From: Spirochaetales bacterium
GTDB lineage: Bacteria > Spirochaetota > Spirochaetia > JAIPGG01
Assembly: GCA_021736255.1 (NCBI GenBank)
Contig: JAIPGG010000006.1
Span: 1 to 60,160 of the forward strand
Length of the DNA: 60,160 nt
Direction of reading: 5' to 3'
The notes under the pieces were generated by a model. It searched no databases. It was given only the letters and a program-made list of their open reading frames with translations, and was not told where the DNA came from. Below, piece after piece: positions 51,454-60,105 of the stretch (position 1 is the first letter of the stretch; each line of letters starts with the position of its first letter). Position numbers and translations under genes: made by a program.

Positions 51454-52615
51454 CCTGCCCGCCGGTCACCGGCACTGCCTGACCGGTTTCGTAGACCTGA
51501 TCAACGACATATTCGAGGGCCTTATAGACATCCGGACCGGTACACCCGCGCTTCATCGGGACCTTTTGTTCATAAAAATGCTTTACATCCTCTATTGATT
51601 TTGCCCCCGGGACTTTACCGGCCCGCAGGTACTGGACAAACAGCCCCCGCTCAGGGTCCGACCAGAGGGGCCCCTCGAAAAAGTTACCCGGACAGATGGA
51701 ATTGACCTTGATGTTGTCGCTTATCAGTTCGAGTGCAAAACTCTGAGTCAAACCGATCCCGCCGAACTTCCCGCCGGCATAGGCTCCGTTTTTATTGGAC
51801 CCGGAAAGACCGGACTTGGAATTGATTTGGATAATATCGCTGAACATCGGACCGCTGCCCGCTGCCTCGGCAGCCTTGTTCTGCAGGGCCATTACCGGGG
51901 AAACATGCTTCGTACCGAGAAAATAGCCGAAATAGTTTACCCGCGACACGAACTCGAAATCGGAATACTTCAGTTCTTTTACGCTTCCCGCTTTGAGGAC
52001 CCCGGCGTTGCTCAGATACAGATCCACCCCGCCGGTTCGCTTCACCACCTCTTCCGCCATAGCCGCCACAGATTCTTCTTTGGAAACATCGACCTGCAGA
52101 GCATAGGCGGCCTTCTGTGAACCCCTTCCGGTGTACTGCTCGTTGATACTCTGTGCCATCTTTTCGGCGCCCTCGAGATTGAGATCGACGATTACCACAA
52201 CAGCACCACGAGCGGCAAGCTGCTGTACCAGAGAGGCCCCGAAACCCTGGGCCCCGCCGGTTACCACCGCAGCCTTCCCGGCCACCGGCGAATTGATTGA
52301 AACACCTTCCGGATAATAAACCCGATACTGTCCCACTCCTTCGACTTCGATCCGTACCGGTCCGGAAGCAGAGGCTTCCTCTCCCTTTTCGGGAACAACC
52401 TCGGCTCCGCCTGCAGCTTTCCACGCCGCGGTCAATTCCTCGACGAGCTTGTCTTCGTCCAATTCCGAGAACCCGCGGTCTTTGATCTTTAGAACGGCTT
52501 CCCCTGAATCGGGTGCTGTATCATCCTCTTCGGAAACCATTTGGACCAGGGGAGCGGTCTTTCCGTTATACATCAATCCCCGCAGAAGGGGGGCTGCCTT
52601 ATGCTGTACATCCAT
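51440..52615 (-). CDS. SDR-family oxidoreductase with a 115-residue N-terminal extension
   Basis: 391 aa, AAGGAG before ATG 52615. The SDR domain begins near residue 113: Rossmann motif VVTGGAQGFGASL (about 117-129), DLNLEGA after beta-2 suggesting NAD preference, LSNAGVLKAG, and the active site INSKSGLSGS with YAGGK (YxxxK). C-terminal SICPGNFFEGPLWSD resembles sorbitol-6-phosphate 2-dehydrogenase-like enzymes. The first 115 residues (GLMYNGKTAPLVQMVSEEDD, FSELDEDKLVEELTAAWKAAGG) are not a standard part of SDR enzymes. It probably oxidises or reduces a sugar, sugar phosphate or lactaldehyde-like intermediate of the deoxysugar pathway. The PHP gene lies 22 bases upstream on the same strand. 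Confidence 0.82.
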   Translation of the reverse strand: MDVQHKAAPLLRGLMYNGKTAPLVQMVSEEDDTAPDSGEAVLKIKDRGFSELDEDKLVEELTAAWKAAGGAEVVPEKGEEASASGPVRIEVEGVGQYRVYYPEGVSINSPVAGKAAVVTGGAQGFGASLVQQLAARGAVVVIVDLNLEGAEKMAQSINEQYTGRGSQKAAYALQVDVSKEESVAAMAEEVVKRTGGVDLYLSNAGVLKAGSVKELKYSDFEFVSRVNYFGYFLGTKHVSPVMALQNKAAEAAGSGPMFSDIIQINSKSGLSGSNKNGAYAGGKFGGIGLTQSFALELISDNIKVNSICPGNFFEGPLWSDPERGLFVQYLRAGKVPGAKSIEDVKHFYEQKVPMKRGCTGPDVYKALEYVVDQVYETGQAVPVTGGQVMLH

Positions 52616-52637
52616 TTCTTTCTCTCCTTATTTCAGG

Positions 52638-53960
52638 TCATGCGAAATCTGCGAGCCGGCGAATTGCTTCGGGATCGCGCCGGTCGTGCTGCCTTCCTAT
52701 ATCGGCATAGCGTTCCATTCTCTCCGCGAGATCCAGGCCGGACAAGGGATTGTCGGGGTGAAAAAGGCCGAGTTCCGCTGAACAGTTCGTCAGTTTTTCG
52801 TGGGCAATCAGCGCCCAGGTAGCATCGATTAAATGGGAAAACTCAGGCTGTTCGAGCTCCCTGCAGTGAAAGGACTGGCGGGAGGTGTTGATATCGACAC
52901 CGCTTATCTCCATGAGCTCATTCTCCCGGGCAAGCCGCATAATCCGTTTCAGCTGCTGCATAGTATTGCGCGGCGGCATGTAGGTTACCGCCTGAAAACC
53001 GAGGCGCTTCACCTCCGGTATCAGAGAATCCAGAAACTCATCCTCGAATTTTTGTGCTTTCTTGTCCCCGGTCGGCGATTCACCGACATCGCCCAGGTAG
53101 GCATACGCAGGTATTGCTCCTGTTTTCTGCGCCAGGGCGACTGCATCCTTTACCGAAACGCATTCGTTCTCGTCGGGCTGAACGTAGAACCTAGGGGTGT
53201 ACTCTGATTTCAATACACCGAGCAGATCGTAAAGATAATGCGGGTTATGTTCATCTTCAAGAAACTCTTTTATCCGCTGAGGCAGATTAATCCCCATCTT
53301 CTCGGCAAGAAGCCGAACCACACCAGGCCCCCTGCCTTCGGAGGCGAGGATCCGGTGAACAAGGGCAAAAAGCAAATGCCGTTCGGTTATACTTCCTCCT
53401 TCATCGGCAGAGGAGAGCGGGACGACATCAGCTGCAAAATCCAGTTTTCCGATTCCGAAGTTTCCGATCATATCGTTCAAGGCCTCGAGCATTCGGCGGT
53501 TCCGCTGATTTCGGGCCTCATGGATAGGTTCGAGAAAACGTCCTACCACCGGAAAAGCAGCGGCAGGCACTCCGTGTATAACAATATATGCAATATTTTG
53601 AGAATCGGGGCTGTTCAGCCGCAATCCCTCGAGTCCGGTCCCGCTCATGTTAACCCGGAGTTCGAATCCCACGGTAGATCCTATAGACAGGGCCCTGGCA
53701 GCCTCGATCATCTCCATTCCGCCGGCTATGGAATCATGATCGACAATACCGACGGCCTGCAGCCCGGCCTTCCAAGCCTCGAAAGCCGCGGCGGTAGGGG
53801 TATACGGGCTGAAGGAATAGCTTGTATGAACATGGTTGTTTACTTCTATTGTAGGTGTTATATCCGGCTGATTTCGGTCGCGATAATCCGCTAATTCACG
53901 GTGTATTTGAAAGCGTCGTTTACTGCTTTCATGATTGACAGGGGGGATGGGTGTTTCCAT
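52638..53960 (-). CDS. PHP-domain metallophosphoesterase-like protein
   Basis: 440 aa from ATG 53960 (GGAG nine bases upstream); the track's TTG 53984 has no RBS. The PHP metal motifs are NNHVHTSYSFSPYTP (HxH near residue 50), GIVDHDSIAGG (HD near 80), and TVGFELRVNM (Glu). A C-terminal H in ISGVDINTSRQSFHC fits the last metal site. PHP proteins hydrolyse phosphoesters using two or three metal ions; members include histidinol phosphatase and nucleoside or sugar 3',5'-bisphosphate phosphatases. This one is much longer than those, with a 100-residue helical insert (IKEFLEDEHNPHYLYDLLG). Co-directional with the SDR, so sugar-phosphate dephosphorylation is a fair guess. Confidence 0.8.
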   Translation of the reverse strand: METPIPPVNHESSKRRFQIHRELADYRDRNQPDITPTIEVNNHVHTSYSFSPYTPTAAAFEAWKAGLQAVGIVDHDSIAGGMEMIEAARALSIGSTVGFELRVNMSGTGLEGLRLNSPDSQNIAYIVIHGVPAAAFPVVGRFLEPIHEARNQRNRRMLEALNDMIGNFGIGKLDFAADVVPLSSADEGGSITERHLLFALVHRILASEGRGPGVVRLLAEKMGINLPQRIKEFLEDEHNPHYLYDLLGVLKSEYTPRFYVQPDENECVSVKDAVALAQKTGAIPAYAYLGDVGESPTGDKKAQKFEDEFLDSLIPEVKRLGFQAVTYMPPRNTMQQLKRIMRLARENELMEISGVDINTSRQSFHCRELEQPEFSHLIDATWALIAHEKLTNCSAELGLFHPDNPLSGLDLAERMERYADIGRQHDRRDPEAIRRLADFA

Positions 53961-54138
53961 AGACAGGAACTCCGTTGTACTCAAGAATTTCGTATGCTCT
54001 CTTTTCTATAGGCAGGCAGCTTCCCGACAGGGTTCATCTGCTTCGCCTTTGCAGGAAAGAGGCAATGAAATCCACACACGACGATGTGAAGATGCCATAT
54101 ATCGGGCTCTGATGCAAGAGCTCCCTGGCTGCTCCGAC

Positions 54139-54164
54139 GCCCCGGAGATTTCGGCTGCCGGGGC
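54139..54164. repeat. Hairpin in the gap between the patatin-like and PHP genes
   Basis: GCCCCGG-12-CCGGGGC, 17-42 bases past the patatin-like stop on the minus strand. No T run follows, so a terminator is uncertain. I see nothing else in this 220-base gap: no ORF with family resemblance and no riboswitch I recognise. Confidence 0.35.
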
Positions 54165-54180
54165 CAAACCAAATAACAGC

Positions 54181-55020
54181 TTATTTGCGGGAGGGGCTGC
54201 CGAACAGACGGAAAAAGGGCGAGAATTTTCCGCAGCGTTTTTTCCCCTCCAAGAGCTCCTTCAGGTCAACAAGAACGGGAAGAGCGGCTGCCTCACCCCG
54301 GCTTATCAGTTCCTCCTTGTGTTTGAGATCCTGATAGCCATAATCCGAAAGCTCCGGTTCGATCCGAAATGTGCAGGGATCCGGATCCTTCATGCTGATA
54401 TTATCCATGAGAATCCCGAAAGAGTAATACAAGACAGATAATAGAGATTCGGGCGGCTTTGTCCGGCTCCGATCGGCATTCAAATTCACCGATAAAACAA
54501 CATCCGCACCCATCGAATACACAATATCCTCGGGAACATTGTTTCTGAGGCCGCCGTCTACCAGCATCCTCCCGTTCACCCACACCGGGGGGAAAATACC
54601 GGGAATGCTGCAGCTCGCCCGTACAATCCTCGCAGCATCCCCCGAATCGGCAACCACCTGCTCTCCGCTTATGATATCCACGGTTACAGCCCGGAAGGGC
54701 TTAAGCAGGTCTTGTATATCGAGACCGCCTATATCATTTTCCAAAAGAGCTTCCATTCGTCCGGCTTTAACCAGACCGAGAGAAGGGATAGCAGGCCTGA
54801 TCAAATTCGCCCAGGTAATATCCTTCGCAATCTCGTAAATTGAGCGCCACTTGTATCCTGCAGCATAATACACGCCTATCAGACTGCCTGCACTGGTACC
54901 GGCTACATAGTCCGCCTCAAGGCCGGCCTCTTCGAGGGCCTTTAATACACCGATATGTGCAAGGCCTCGAGCTGCTCCCCCGCCGAGGGCTAACCCAAGT
55001 TTTTTTCGTTTGGTGCTCAT
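54181..55020 (-). CDS. Patatin-like phospholipase (RssA/YchK type)
   Basis: 279 aa. Oxyanion-hole GLALGGGAARGLAHIGVLKAL, nucleophile elbow AGTSAGSLIG (G-x-S-x-G), and catalytic Asp in LVDGGLRNNVPEDIV (DGG). The Ser/Asp dyad is therefore complete. Bacterial patatins of this small size without a signal peptide, such as RssA, are cytoplasmic or membrane-associated acyl hydrolases. The basic C-terminus (KKRCGKFSPFFRLFGSPSRK) could bind the membrane. It is divergent from the flavoprotein gene at 55248. Confidence 0.9.
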   Translation of the reverse strand: MSTKRKKLGLALGGGAARGLAHIGVLKALEEAGLEADYVAGTSAGSLIGVYYAAGYKWRSIYEIAKDITWANLIRPAIPSLGLVKAGRMEALLENDIGGLDIQDLLKPFRAVTVDIISGEQVVADSGDAARIVRASCSIPGIFPPVWVNGRMLVDGGLRNNVPEDIVYSMGADVVLSVNLNADRSRTKPPESLLSVLYYSFGILMDNISMKDPDPCTFRIEPELSDYGYQDLKHKEELISRGEAAALPVLVDLKELLEGKKRCGKFSPFFRLFGSPSRK

Positions 55021-55140
55021 CGACCGGCTCCTATAAATACGACTTCGTGATTCATGCTATGCAGTTCCGTGGAAAAAATCAATGCTGCAGTTCACCGATA
55101 TATGAGCGACTTTTTATTGGACAAAAACAACGCTCTAGGG

Positions 55141-55247
55141 TAAAGTAAAATACACAGGATTTGATATTCAATATATATTTTACTCGTTTAATATTTTTCG
55201 GCTAATATATATTATTGTATATATATTTCCTGACGAAAGGAGTTTCT
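55141..55247 (+). promoter_or_regulatory. Extremely AT-rich leader before the flavoprotein gene
   Basis: AATATATATT occurs at 55170-55179 and again at 55204-55213 (34 bases apart), and TATATATATTT follows near 55217. The composition contrasts with the GC-richer genes around it. It probably holds the promoter, but no single -35/-10 pair stands out. The repeats could be regulator sites. Confidence 0.4.
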
Positions 55248-56945
55248 ATGGCTAAGAAAATTATTGTAATCGGCGGATCCGCTGCCGGACCCAAGGCAGC
55301 TGCCCGCGCTCGGCGACTCGACAATGATGCCGAGATCACCATCATCCAGAAAGCCCATGACCTTTCTATGGCCTCATGCGGTTTTCCCTACTATGTCGGC
55401 GGTTTTTTCGACGACAGAAATAAACTGCTCTGTACTCCGACAGGAGTAGTCCGTGACCCGACCTTTTACATGAAGACGAAAGAGATCTTCGCGAAGACGG
55501 ACACGGAAGTCACAAAGATCAATCGGCAGGATAAAACTGTCGAAACAAAAAACGTACAAACCGGGGAGAGCGAAACCCTCGAGTACGACAAATTGATCAT
55601 GGCAATGGGAGCCTGCCCCAAAATGCCTCCGGTTCCGGGAACGGAACTCGAAGGGATTACCACCCTGCAGTCGATGCCGGATGCAGACTACCTGCGCAAA
55701 GTCAGAGACGAAGGAACAATCAAAAAGGCTGTTGTTGTCGGCGGGGGTTTAATAGGAATCGAAACCTGTGAAGCTCTTCAATTAGCCGGAATCAAGATTA
55801 CGGTTGTGGAGATGCTGCCTCAGATTCTCATGTTCCTTGACTGGCAGCTGGCAAAAATCCTCGAGAACCATGTTAAAACCCACGCTGCAGATGTCATTAC
55901 CGACAATGCAGTCTCGGCATTCCTGGGAGATGAGAACGGGAAGCTCCGAGCGGTAAAACTTGCAAACGGGGATGAGATCCCGTGTGAAATGGCGGTTGTG
56001 GCCATAGGCGTCACTCCCAACACAAAGTTAGCCCGTGATGCGGATATCAATGTCGGAAAAACCGGCGGTGTTGTGGTGAATGAATACATGCAGACCAACG
56101 ACCCCGATATCTACGCGATCGGGGACTGTACTGAAGTTCCGCAGCGAATGAGCGGGAACAATGTACACGCACCCTACGGAGACCTGGCGAATCTGGAGGG
56201 CCGGGTTGCCGGAGAAAATGTTATCCAGGGAAATGTCGCCACATTCCCCGGAACTATCCAGACCGGCGTGTGCAAGGTCTTTGATTTTTCCGCAGGTTCT
56301 ACCGGCTTGTCCGAGGCTTCCGCCAAGAAGCTGGGTTACAAGAATGCGGTCAGTGTGGTTACCGCAGGACCGGATAAACCCGGGTTCATGGGTGCTCATA
56401 TCCTGATCAACAAAATAACTGCCGATACAGAGACAGGAAAGATGCTCGGTTTTCAGTGTATCGGCATGGGAGATGCAAGCAAACAGATCGGTATGGCGGC
56501 TATGGCTATCATGGGAGGCCTTACTATCGACCAGCTCGTAAATGCCGATCTCCCCTATGCCCCTCCGTTCTCGCTGGCAATCGACAACATCGTTGCCGCC
56601 GCTCATGCTATGCAGAATAAACTGCATGGTCTAATGGAAGGCCTGTCCGCCATTGAAGTAAAGAAAAAACTCGACAGCGGTGAAACACCGTTCATTATCG
56701 ACTGCCGCGGACCCGAGGAATGGGAACAGATGCGTCTTGGAGTGGGCGAACACCTTATTCCGGTGGGGGCCCTCAGAGGCCGCATAAAAGAGCTGCCGGA
56801 AGACAAAAACACCGAAATCATCACCTTCTGCAAGATATCCCTGCGAGGGTATGAAGCTGCACGGATTCTTGTAGCCAACGGTTACAAGAATGTAAAGGTA
56901 ATGGAAGGCGGCCTCATGGCTTGGCCTTTCTACCGGGAAAAATAA
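55248..56945 (+). CDS. CoA-disulfide reductase/NADH oxidase-like flavoprotein with C-terminal rhodanese domain
   Basis: 565 aa from ATG 55248 (AAAGGAG upstream), not 55215. FAD-binding VIGGSAAGPKAAARARRLD, redox Cys in SMASCGFPYYVGG (single-Cys type of CoA-disulfide reductase, Nox and Npr), NAD(P)-binding VVVGGGLIGIETCEALQ, and TNDPDIYAIGDCTEV. From about residue 465 comes a rhodanese domain with VKKKLDSGETPFIIDCRGPEEWEQ and active-site Cys in FCKISLRGYEAARIL. Such fusions (CoADR-Rhd, Npsr) reduce CoA disulfides, persulfides or polysulfide with NAD(P)H. Likely role here: thiol and sulfur redox balance or oxygen-stress defence in an anaerobe. Monocistronic, flanked by its own terminator. Confidence 0.9.
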   Translation: MAKKIIVIGGSAAGPKAAARARRLDNDAEITIIQKAHDLSMASCGFPYYVGGFFDDRNKLLCTPTGVVRDPTFYMKTKEIFAKTDTEVTKINRQDKTVETKNVQTGESETLEYDKLIMAMGACPKMPPVPGTELEGITTLQSMPDADYLRKVRDEGTIKKAVVVGGGLIGIETCEALQLAGIKITVVEMLPQILMFLDWQLAKILENHVKTHAADVITDNAVSAFLGDENGKLRAVKLANGDEIPCEMAVVAIGVTPNTKLARDADINVGKTGGVVVNEYMQTNDPDIYAIGDCTEVPQRMSGNNVHAPYGDLANLEGRVAGENVIQGNVATFPGTIQTGVCKVFDFSAGSTGLSEASAKKLGYKNAVSVVTAGPDKPGFMGAHILINKITADTETGKMLGFQCIGMGDASKQIGMAAMAIMGGLTIDQLVNADLPYAPPFSLAIDNIVAAAHAMQNKLHGLMEGLSAIEVKKKLDSGETPFIIDCRGPEEWEQMRLGVGEHLIPVGALRGRIKELPEDKNTEIITFCKISLRGYEAARILVANGYKNVKVMEGGLMAWPFYREK

Positions 56946-56981
56946 TTCCCGCCAGTCTTCAAGTTAAACAGAAAAAACCAT

Positions 56982-57017
56982 AACGGCCGGTTGACTTATC
57001 AACCGGCCGTTTTTTTT
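56982..57017 (+). terminator. Intrinsic terminator after the flavoprotein gene
   Basis: AACGGCCGGTTGA-CTTA-TCAACCGGCCGTT, a perfect 13-bp stem with a 4-base loop followed by T tract through 57017. Confidence 0.93.
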
Positions 57018-57069
57018 CGATGGTTTGATCAAATAGAACAATTTATGGATAATCAAAGCCTTGGAAATT

Positions 57070-58281
57070 ATGAGATCAAGTGAACGGAGCCGTGAAAAAC
57101 TACAAGTCACTTCCCTCTGCATAACAGCTTTCTTTGGAATGGCAGGAGGAGCAATGGTCTCTCCTACCCTGCCCGCTATAATGAACAGTTTCGGGGTGAG
57201 CGGCCGGCAAATCGGATGGGTTATGGGGGTTTACACGCTTGCAGCAGCGCTCTTCATGCCGGTGATCGGTGTACTGGCGGACCGCTTCGGCCGGAAAAAA
57301 GCACTCATCCCTGCCCTGGTCATCAATGGTTTGGCAGGCCTGGGAACCGCACTGAGCAGCAGCTTTGAGATGATTCTCTTTTTCCGGTTCCTTCAGGGAA
57401 TCGGCATCGCCGGAATGATGCCGCTGGTGATGACGCTGGTCGGCGATTTATACGATGGGAAGGAACGAGTCCGGGTAATGGGATCTATCAGCGCCACAAC
57501 CGGAATGGGTTCCGCCTTGGCACCGTTTATCGGAGGAATGCTTGCGGGCATCGTTTGGAGAGTTCCCTTTTTCCTCTACTTTCTGACCATCCCCTTGGCG
57601 CTTCTTATATTCTTTATTATCCCGAAAGAAGACCGGGCAGGCAAACAAAAGCCCCTTTCCTCGTATTTAAGTCTGTTCGTTTCGGCTCCGAACCGGGTCC
57701 GGATTCTGGGGATCATGAGTATGGCTCTTCTCTCCTTCCTTCTTCTCTACTCGCTGATCATCTATATTCCGCTGCTTCTTACCGGCAGCAGCTATGACCT
57801 TTCGGAATTCTGGGCGGGACTTTTTCTAGCTATCCAGGGGATAACCTCGGGCATTGTCTCCTTCCAAGCCCGCCGCCTGAGCGAAAAATTCCAGAGGCCC
57901 CACATCCTTGCCGCGGGTTTTACACTCATGAGCGGAGCGCTGTTCTTCATATTCTTCTCTTCCGCCTTATGGCAGATAATCACCGCGCTTCTGATTTTCG
58001 GCAGCGGTTTCGGATCGGTTCAGCCACAGATCAACACGTGGATCACAGAACAGGTGGGCGGCCCGCAGCGCGGAGGGCTTGTGTCACTTTTCAACACAAT
58101 GAAGTATGTGGGTCAAACCCTCTCCCCCCTGCTCTTCGGCGCGGTCCTGGCCGGCGTATCGGTAGAAATGGTTTTCGCTGCCGCCGGCATTATCGGTATA
58201 GCTTCGATTACAGCTGCATTCAGCCTAAAGTATACCCGCCCGCCGAAAACCGGTCCCACCCCACACAAGGAAGATGAATAA
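57070..58281 (+). CDS. MFS transporter (DHA1-like drug/metabolite exporter)
   Basis: 403 aa from ATG 57070; the TTG at 57061 in the track is three codons earlier and either could be used. Twelve membrane segments. The loop 2-3 motif is GVLADRFGRKKALIPAL, the MFS signature, and motif C-like SATTGMGSALAPFIGGMLAG lies in segment 5, as in drug:H+ antiporters. The central loop IIPKEDRAGKQKPLSSYLS separates the two halves. Substrate cannot be told. It follows a strong terminator, so it must have its own promoter; the GGDEF gene starts 54 bases later. Confidence 0.9.
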   Translation: MRSSERSREKLQVTSLCITAFFGMAGGAMVSPTLPAIMNSFGVSGRQIGWVMGVYTLAAALFMPVIGVLADRFGRKKALIPALVINGLAGLGTALSSSFEMILFFRFLQGIGIAGMMPLVMTLVGDLYDGKERVRVMGSISATTGMGSALAPFIGGMLAGIVWRVPFFLYFLTIPLALLIFFIIPKEDRAGKQKPLSSYLSLFVSAPNRVRILGIMSMALLSFLLLYSLIIYIPLLLTGSSYDLSEFWAGLFLAIQGITSGIVSFQARRLSEKFQRPHILAAGFTLMSGALFFIFFSSALWQIITALLIFGSGFGSVQPQINTWITEQVGGPQRGGLVSLFNTMKYVGQTLSPLLFGAVLAGVSVEMVFAAAGIIGIASITAAFSLKYTRPPKTGPTPHKEDE

Positions 58282-58335
58282 GGAATTCCCTTTCCGTCTT
58301 GAACCTTTCCGGAAAAGAGACTATCGTTTTTCTTC

Positions 58336-60105
58336 ATGCGCCGTGTATTCTCTCTTCTTGTATTGGTTTTTCTGTCACTACCTCTCTTCAGTCAAACGCT
58401 CGAGTTAGATACAGAACAGGCCTCCTACGATTTGTCCTCATCGATGAAGTATTTTTCAGATCCGAGCGGAGAGCTCAGCGCAACGGAAGTCCATAAAAGA
58501 CTCAACACCTTTCGCCCCTTTGACAGTGCATCATTACAAATACCGAGAGATGGAGCTGTCTGGCTTTATTTCACCCTCCACAACAAGAGCCGAAATACCA
58601 ACTGGATTATCGAAAACGCAATGAATGTCGAATTAATGGAGCTCTATCTGCGAAAGGAAGGGGCATGGAGCAGTGAGGGGCAATCGGGAAATATGATTCC
58701 CTTCTCTGAAAGAAAAACGGCAACCCGCACACCTGCTTTTGAGCTCGCCCTCCAGTCCCAGAGAAAGCATGAAGTACTGATCAAGGTATTCGATTATCAA
58801 TCTTCCTGTATACAACTGACTCTAAAGGATAGCAGCCGGTTCCGGAAGGATTACCATCGAGAGACACTTCTTCTCGGCCTTGCCTTCGGGTTTTTTGCCG
58901 CCTTTATTGTGTACAACCTGATTGTGTTCTTTTTAAACAGGGAACGATCATATTTACTCTATTCCCTTTATATGGCGGCCTTTTTTCTCAACCAATTTGC
59001 CCAGGAACGGCTCTTTGCCCAATATATACAGCCGGAACAGCCATACGGATTCTTCTGGTTCATTATCTTCGGAAGTGCTACCGCAGCCTTCGGTCTCGAT
59101 TTTTTTCGTCACTTTATCGGAACCCGCTCAAAAATGCCCCGGCTCGATTTCTCGATGCGCATACTCAGGACCCTTGCCGTGCTTCTAGGAGTATCGGCCT
59201 TCTTTTACTCCGGACCGATTTCTGCGGACCTGCTCAATATCTTGAGTATTGCCGCAATGGGGTTGATCTTCACCGTTCTTGCCCTCCGGATTCTCAAACG
59301 GGATCTGCTCGCTCTTTTGTGCCTTACAGGCTCTCTTCTCTATCTTGCCGGTACTGCAGCGGAAATTGTTATAACCCTCGTTCCCGTTCCGGTTACCTCC
59401 TTTGCCCTCCATGCACAACTCTACGGAGCCCTTGCCCAGGTCCTCTTCATCGGATTCGCCGTGGGGGCTAATACCTACCGCCTCCGGCAGGAAAATGAAC
59501 GAATACAACTCGAGTTTACCGAGAAACTCGAAGATATGGTTGCAAAACGGACGCAACAATTGAATGAAGCAAACCGGAAGCTCACCGAACATGCGGTAAC
59601 CGACCCCCTTACCGGGCTTTTCAACAGAGGAGAACTCGACAGGCGAAGCGAGGAATTCGACACCTACTTTGCCCGCAAAACCGAGGGCGATGTTAGGTAT
59701 GTGATCTCTGCTGCATACATCGACCTCGATAATTTCAAATATTGCAACGATACCTTCGGACATCATTACGGTGATGAAATATTGATCAAAACCGCCGACA
59801 TACTGCGGAAGAGAACGAGAGGCTACGACCTGCTTTTTCGGTTAGGAGGAGACGAGTTCCTCGTTTTGATGCCGGAGACAACATTACAGGAAGCATCCGG
59901 CATTGTTGAACGAATCCGCAGAGCAATCGAGTCTGAAGCAGATGATAAAGCGAAAATATCAGCATCGATTGGCCTTGCCTCAACCGAGAAAATGACAAAT
60001 CTCAACGTCGAACAATTGATACGCGAAGCCGACACCGCTCTCCTCTACTCGAAAAGAGAGGGGAAAAACCGTATTAGATTCCAAAATTATAGCAAAACAT
60101 ATTAA
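58336..60105 (+). CDS. 7TMR-DISM diguanylate cyclase
   Basis: 589 aa. Signal peptide MRRVFSLLVLVFLSLPLFSQ, an extracellular 7TMR-DISMED2-like beta domain (about 25-175; DGAVWLYFTLHNKSRNTNWII), seven membrane segments (about 180-370), a short coiled coil (ENERIQLEFTEKLEDMVAKRTQQLNEANRKL), and a GGDEF domain. The active site RLGGDEFLVLMPE (about residue 504) is intact. The inhibitory site RGYD sits exactly five residues before GGDEF, so product feedback is expected. It makes cyclic di-GMP in response to an extracellular, possibly carbohydrate, ligand. The HD-GYP protein at 10108 is a candidate opposing enzyme elsewhere in the window. Confidence 0.93.
   Translation: MRRVFSLLVLVFLSLPLFSQTLELDTEQASYDLSSSMKYFSDPSGELSATEVHKRLNTFRPFDSASLQIPRDGAVWLYFTLHNKSRNTNWIIENAMNVELMELYLRKEGAWSSEGQSGNMIPFSERKTATRTPAFELALQSQRKHEVLIKVFDYQSSCIQLTLKDSSRFRKDYHRETLLLGLAFGFFAAFIVYNLIVFFLNRERSYLLYSLYMAAFFLNQFAQERLFAQYIQPEQPYGFFWFIIFGSATAAFGLDFFRHFIGTRSKMPRLDFSMRILRTLAVLLGVSAFFYSGPISADLLNILSIAAMGLIFTVLALRILKRDLLALLCLTGSLLYLAGTAAEIVITLVPVPVTSFALHAQLYGALAQVLFIGFAVGANTYRLRQENERIQLEFTEKLEDMVAKRTQQLNEANRKLTEHAVTDPLTGLFNRGELDRRSEEFDTYFARKTEGDVRYVISAAYIDLDNFKYCNDTFGHHYGDEILIKTADILRKRTRGYDLLFRLGGDEFLVLMPETTLQEASGIVERIRRAIESEADDKAKISASIGLASTEKMTNLNVEQLIREADTALLYSKREGKNRIRFQNYSKTY

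Noticed and set aside
53961-54180. Riboswitch upstream of the PHP/SDR genes
   Set aside because: I compared it by eye with cobalamin, TPP and c-di-GMP consensus motifs and found no match.
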